DNA from: UBA6065 sp036565605
Lineage (GTDB): Bacteria; Patescibacteriota; Minisyncoccia; Phycocordibacterales; UBA6065
Direction of reading: 5' to 3'
DNA: 13,237 nt
NCBI GenBank assembly: GCA_036565605.1
Contig: DATCXV010000021.1
Coordinates: 1 to 13,237, forward strand
The notes beneath the pieces are model-generated. The model saw nothing but the letters and a program-made list of their open reading frames with translations, had not been told where the DNA came from and searched no databases. Within the stretch, counting starts at the first letter, position 1; each line of letters opens with the position of its first letter. This document shows positions 10,882 through 13,237 of this stretch, one piece after another. The position numbers were made by a program, and so were the translations under genes.

Positions 10882-11424
10882 ATGAAAAATACTACTCTTA
10901 AAGAAAAGCAGTCCACCGCCTTCGAAACGATGAAGAAGGAGTTCGGCTACAAAAATGTGATGCAGTCGCCGAAGATCAATAAGGTCGTCGTGTCGGTTGG
11001 CGTCGGTTCGTTCAAAGACAAGAAAAAGACGGAGCTTGCCGCAGACCGCTTGGCCAAAATCACCGGCCAGAAGCCGATTTTGCGCGGTGCAAAGAAGTCG
11101 ATCGCGTCGTACAAATCTCGCGAAGGCGACCCGATGGGATACCAGGTTACGCTGCGTGGCGAACGCATGTGGAACTTCCTCGAGAAATTGGTTCACATCG
11201 CGATTCCTCGAACCAAAGACTTCCGCGGCCTCCCGGCAACCTCGATGGACGGCATGGGCGGATATTCGATTGGTGTCAAAGAGCATTCGATCTTCCCGGA
11301 AACTTCGGACGAAGAATTGAAGGATGTCTTCGGTCTTGGTGTCACGGTTCTCACCAATGTGAAGCCAAAGGCAGAGACCAAGAGGTTCCTCGAGATCATG
11401 GGTTTTCCGATCAAGAAGGCGTAG
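10882..11424 (+). CDS. rplE: 50S ribosomal protein L5
   Basis: L5 binds 5S rRNA and contacts P-site tRNA in the central protuberance. The product has 180 residues, the standard length. Family segments are 'YKNVMQSPKINKVVVSVGVG', 'LAKITGQKPILRGAKKSIASYKSREGDPMGYQVTLRGERMWNFLEKLV', 'IPRTKDFRGLP' and 'DGMGGYSIGVKEHSIFPE'. It ends in 'AETKRFLEIMGFPIKKA'. It is the last gene of the rpsS unit: a terminator follows 15 bases after the stop, and rpsZ has a separate promoter, so the spc-type genes are split between rplE and rpsZ. Confidence 0.98.
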   Translation: MKNTTLKEKQSTAFETMKKEFGYKNVMQSPKINKVVVSVGVGSFKDKKKTELAADRLAKITGQKPILRGAKKSIASYKSREGDPMGYQVTLRGERMWNFLEKLVHIAIPRTKDFRGLPATSMDGMGGYSIGVKEHSIFPETSDEELKDVFGLGVTVLTNVKPKAETKRFLEIMGFPIKKA

Positions 11425-11439
11425 GTTTAAAACGTAAAG

Positions 11440-11464
11440 CAGCCCGAAGGGGCTGTTTTGCTTT
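11440..11464 (+). terminator. Terminator after rplE
   Basis: CAGCCC (11440-11445), loop GAAG, GGGCTG (11450-11455), then TTTTGCTTT. It separates the rpsS unit from the rpsZ unit. Confidence 0.85.
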
Positions 11465-11512
11465 CCTGCATACAGATGATTCCCCTCGGCACTTGGCCGT
11501 CAAGAGAAATCG

Positions 11513-11541
11513 TTGACATCTCGTTTCCGATTTGCTAAGCT
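11513..11541 (+). promoter_or_regulatory. rpsZ operon promoter, extended -10 type
   Basis: A perfect TTGACA (11513-11518) and TAAGCT (11536-11541), 17-base spacer, with TG one base before the -10. Start near 11548, within the block shared with the rpsS promoter. Confidence 0.75.
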
Positions 11542-11554
11542 GTCCGAACTAGCT
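11541..11554 (+). repeat. Shared start-site block, copy 2 (rpsZ)
   Basis: TGTCCGAACTAGCT is identical to 7917-7930 and has the same position relative to the -10 element. The five bases TAGCT at its end form the start of a terminator-like hairpin here. Confidence 0.75.
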
Positions 11555-11594
11555 TTTTCGAAGGCTATTTATTTTCGCCGCGTAGCCGTAAGGC
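11550..11594 (+). promoter_or_regulatory. rpsZ leader with UUCG hairpin and alternative pairing
   Basis: TAGCTTT (11550-11556), loop TTCG, AAGGCTA (11561-11567) forms a 7-bp stem with a UUCG tetraloop, followed by TTTATTTT (11568-11575), close to the predicted start. GGCTA (11563-11567) could instead pair with TAGCC (11583-11587), which would destroy it. A small GCC-GTAA-GGC hairpin is at 11585-11594. An attenuator is plausible but inferred. Confidence 0.5.
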
Positions 11595-11615
11595 AAAACC
11601 GGCACCCACAGCACA

Positions 11616-11801
11616 ATGGCAAAGACCTCAGTAGTTGCACGCTCGCAGAAGAAGCCCAAGTTTACAACTCGGGCTGTTAATCGTTGCTTCCGCTGCGGCA
11701 GGAAGAACGGCTTCATGCGGGACTTCGGTCTCTGCAGGATCTGCTTCAGGGAATTGGCCAACGACGGCCTTATCCCGGGAGTAAAGAAATCATCCTGGTA
11801 G
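11616..11801 (+). CDS. rpsZ: 30S ribosomal protein S14, zinc-binding type
   Basis: S14 is a 30S head protein. This is the short 61-residue zinc form: Cys24, Cys27, Cys40 and Cys43 make a CxxC-x12-CxxC zinc ribbon within 'VNRCFRCGRKNGFMRDFGLC'. It starts 'MAKTSVVARSQKKPKFTTRA' and ends 'GVKKSSW', as usual for the type. It opens a new transcription unit with its own promoter and leader. rpsH follows after a 66-base gap in which I see no promoter or terminator. Confidence 0.97.
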   Translation: MAKTSVVARSQKKPKFTTRAVNRCFRCGRKNGFMRDFGLCRICFRELANDGLIPGVKKSSW

Positions 11802-11867
11802 GCCAATATTACAAGATTTAGGCAGTAGAGCGAGGGAATTAAAACCAAACTCTAGACGCTAAACGAA

Positions 11868-12239
11868 ATGAAAGACTCGATATCAAATCTCATCACGATC
11901 GTTAAGAACGGAAGCCGCTCCAAAAAGGATTCCGTAACCGTTCCGCGCTCAAAGTTCGTCGAAGCGGTCGCAGCAGCTCTTGCTCGCAAGGGTTATGTAA
12001 AGCCGGCCAAGGCAGACAAGTCGGGCCAGTCGATCGAAATCGGTCTTATCCAGGGCCGCATCACTGATGCAAAGCGCCTTTCAAAGCCGTCCAAGCGCCT
12101 GTATAAGGGCTACGAAGAGATCCATGCGGTTAAGCAGGGATACGGTTCGACCTTCGTCTCGACGCCTAAGGGCATCCTTTCGGATGACGAAGCTCGCAAG
12201 GAAAAAGTCGGAGGCGAGATCCTTTTCCAGATCTGGTAA
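11868..12239 (+). CDS. rpsH: 30S ribosomal protein S8
   Basis: S8 binds the central domain of 16S rRNA and, in E. coli, represses the spc operon. The product has 123 residues, near the standard 130. The N-terminal 'MKDSISNLITIVKNGSRSKKDSVTVPRSKFVEAVAAALARKGYV' matches the family, although the usual 'DPIADMLTRIRNA' is diverged. The C-terminus is well conserved: 'RLSKPSKRLYKGYEEIHAV', 'GYGSTFVSTPKGILSDDEARKEKVGGEILFQIW'. Start ATG 11868 follows CGCTAAACGAA. rplF starts 20 bases downstream. Confidence 0.97.
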   Translation: MKDSISNLITIVKNGSRSKKDSVTVPRSKFVEAVAAALARKGYVKPAKADKSGQSIEIGLIQGRITDAKRLSKPSKRLYKGYEEIHAVKQGYGSTFVSTPKGILSDDEARKEKVGGEILFQIW

Positions 12240-12259
12240 TACTTTTTAATAACACCCAC

Positions 12260-12787
12260 ATGTCACGCGTAGCAAAAAAGCCGATCGCAATTCCCGAAAA
12301 GACCGAAGTCAAGGTCGAGGGCGCAACTGTTAAGGTCAAAGGTCCTTTGGGCGAGATCATGCGCACCTTTAACCCGGGCATCGAAGTAAAGAGCGAAGGT
12401 GGTACGGTCACCGTCACTTTGAAGCGTCCTGAAGACTATATTGTTTGGGGCACCACCGCATCGCATGTAAAGAACATGCTGAAAGGTGTTACGACCGGCT
12501 TCCAGAAGAAGCTCATCGTCGAAGGCATCGGCTTCAAGTCGGATGTCCGCGGCCAGAATTTGGAATTGTCGCTTGGTTTCTCGCACCCGGTCAAAGTCGA
12601 GATTCCGAAGGACTTGAAGGTTACGGCGGAAAAGAACGTCATCACCATTTCGGGTGTTTCGAACGAAAAGGTCGGCGAATTTGCAGCAAAGATTCGCGCC
12701 TTCAAGAAGCCAGAGCCATACAAGGGCAAGGGCATCCGCTATGATGACGAGGTCATCCGCAGGAAGCAGGGCAAGAAAGCCGCATAA
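12260..12787 (+). CDS. rplF: 50S ribosomal protein L6
   Basis: L6 lies near the sarcin-ricin loop and the factor-binding site. The product has 175 residues, standard. It begins 'MSRVAKKPIAIPEKTEVKVEGATVKVKGPLGE', and the two repeated L6 domains are both present. The first ends near residue 82 and the second contains 'LIVEGIGFKSDVRGQNLELSLGFSHPV' and 'VGEFAAKIRAFKKPEPYKGKGIRY'. The last is the highly conserved C-terminal signature. ATG 12260 is preceded by AATAACACCCAC; rplR starts 20 bases after the stop. Confidence 0.98.
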   Translation: MSRVAKKPIAIPEKTEVKVEGATVKVKGPLGEIMRTFNPGIEVKSEGGTVTVTLKRPEDYIVWGTTASHVKNMLKGVTTGFQKKLIVEGIGFKSDVRGQNLELSLGFSHPVKVEIPKDLKVTAEKNVITISGVSNEKVGEFAAKIRAFKKPEPYKGKGIRYDDEVIRRKQGKKAA

Positions 12788-12807
12788 TCATCCTCGTACG
12801 TAAACTT

Positions 12808-13152
12808 ATGAACAAGAATATCAAAGCAACAAAGAGGATCCGCAGGCATAAGGCTATCCGCGCCCGCGTTTCGGGCACGGCAGACAAGCCACGCTTGGCG
12901 GTCTTTAAGTCGAACCGCTTCATGTACGCTCAGCTCATCGATGACGTGAAGGCAGTAACGGTCGCTGCAGCTTCGTCGGTCGAGGCTAAGGGTAAGAAGG
13001 TCGACGCTGCAAAGGCGGTCGGTACTGATATCGCCAAGAAGGCCAAGGCCTTGAAGATCGAGACAGTTGTCTTCGATCGCGGAGGCTTCGCATATAAGGG
13101 CCGCGTCAAAGCGCTTGCCGATGCGGCACGCGAAGGCGGACTGAAATTCTAA
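12808..13152 (+). CDS. rplR: 50S ribosomal protein L18
   Basis: L18 binds 5S rRNA together with L5 in the central protuberance. The product has 114 residues, standard. It starts with a basic 'IKATKRIRRHKAIRARVSGTADKPRLAVFKSNRFMYAQLIDD', then 'VGTDIAKKAKALKIETVVFDRGGFAYKGRVKALADAAREGGLKF', all typical of the family. ATG 12808 follows ACGTAAACTT with no Shine-Dalgarno. The downstream gene begins 29 bases after its stop. Confidence 0.98.
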   Translation: MNKNIKATKRIRRHKAIRARVSGTADKPRLAVFKSNRFMYAQLIDDVKAVTVAAASSVEAKGKKVDAAKAVGTDIAKKAKALKIETVVFDRGGFAYKGRVKALADAAREGGLKF

Positions 13153-13181
13153 CTATCGCAGTTTAAATCATTACAAATACT

Positions 13182-13237
13182 ATGAACGCAGAAGAGAACA
13201 AGAATATCGCTCCCGTGACGACCGCACCGGCCGCAGC
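13182..13237 (+). CDS. rpsE: Probable 30S ribosomal protein S5, N-terminus only
   Basis: An ATG at 13182 opens a frame that runs to the window end, 18 full codons (MNAEENKNIAPVTTAPAA). Nothing in these residues identifies the family. The call rests on gene order, since rpsE normally follows rplR, and on the low-complexity Ala/Thr-rich N-terminal extension that resembles the tails of S10, S17 and L23 in this window. No Shine-Dalgarno is visible (TTACAAATACT before the ATG). Confidence 0.6.
   Translation, partial: MNAEENKNIAPVTTAPAA

Noticed and set aside
592..13152. Possible UGA recoding as in some CPR lineages
   Set aside because: All genes end with TAA or TAG and no in-frame TGA interrupts any conserved protein, so the standard code is sufficient.
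1..13237. CRISPR arrays, tRNA genes, insertion sequences or phage genes
   Set aside because: No direct-repeat array, cloverleaf, transposase or inverted-repeat pair typical of these was seen on either strand.

Overview
This window is a ribosomal-protein locus (S10/spc type) preceded by a few secreted-protein genes. Several features fit a Patescibacteria/CPR bacterium, most likely a Parcubacteria-like lineage. The base composition is near 50% GC, the genes are tightly packed, and Ala/Lys-rich tails sit on several ribosomal proteins. There is no Shine-Dalgarno sequence before any ribosomal gene. S14 is the short zinc-binding type, and no rpmC (L29) lies between rplP and rpsQ. The lineage is inferred from these traits; no rRNA is present to confirm it.

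Layout. Positions 1-393 (minus strand) hold the start of a secreted protein with a KRE9/KNH-like domain. Positions 592-1521 and 1633-2160 encode two exported proteins that share a diverged 'ALGPSL' beta-rich domain; each is followed by an intrinsic terminator. Positions 2218-3996 form a tuf-rpsJ unit with its own promoter, a long leader hairpin and a strong terminator. Positions 4016-4396 are a one-gene cassette of unknown function. Positions 4428-7242 are the rplC-rplD-rplW-rplB operon. Positions 7259-7885 are a second one-gene cassette of unknown function. Positions 7890-11464 are rpsS-rplV-rpsC-rplP-rpsQ-rplN-rplX-rplE. From 11513 onward the order is rpsZ-rpsH-rplF-rplR and the start of a gene that is probably rpsE, cut by the window end.

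How it works together. The usual continuous S10-spc operon is divided into separately promoted and terminated units, with the two orphan cassettes inserted at the joints. The tuf, rplC, rpsS and rpsZ units all have leaders with secondary structure, each including a hairpin followed by T-rich DNA. The rpsS and rpsZ promoters share an identical 14-base block across the end of the -10 element and the predicted transcription start. This suggests leader-based coordination of ribosome synthesis, although no ligand or regulator can be named from the sequence. EF-Tu has a strikingly divergent switch I region, and L2, L3 and L16 have unusual residues in segments known to lie near the ribosome's functional centre.

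No rRNA, tRNA, CRISPR array, insertion sequence, transposase or phage gene was found. All promoters, terminators and RNA structures were identified by eye.
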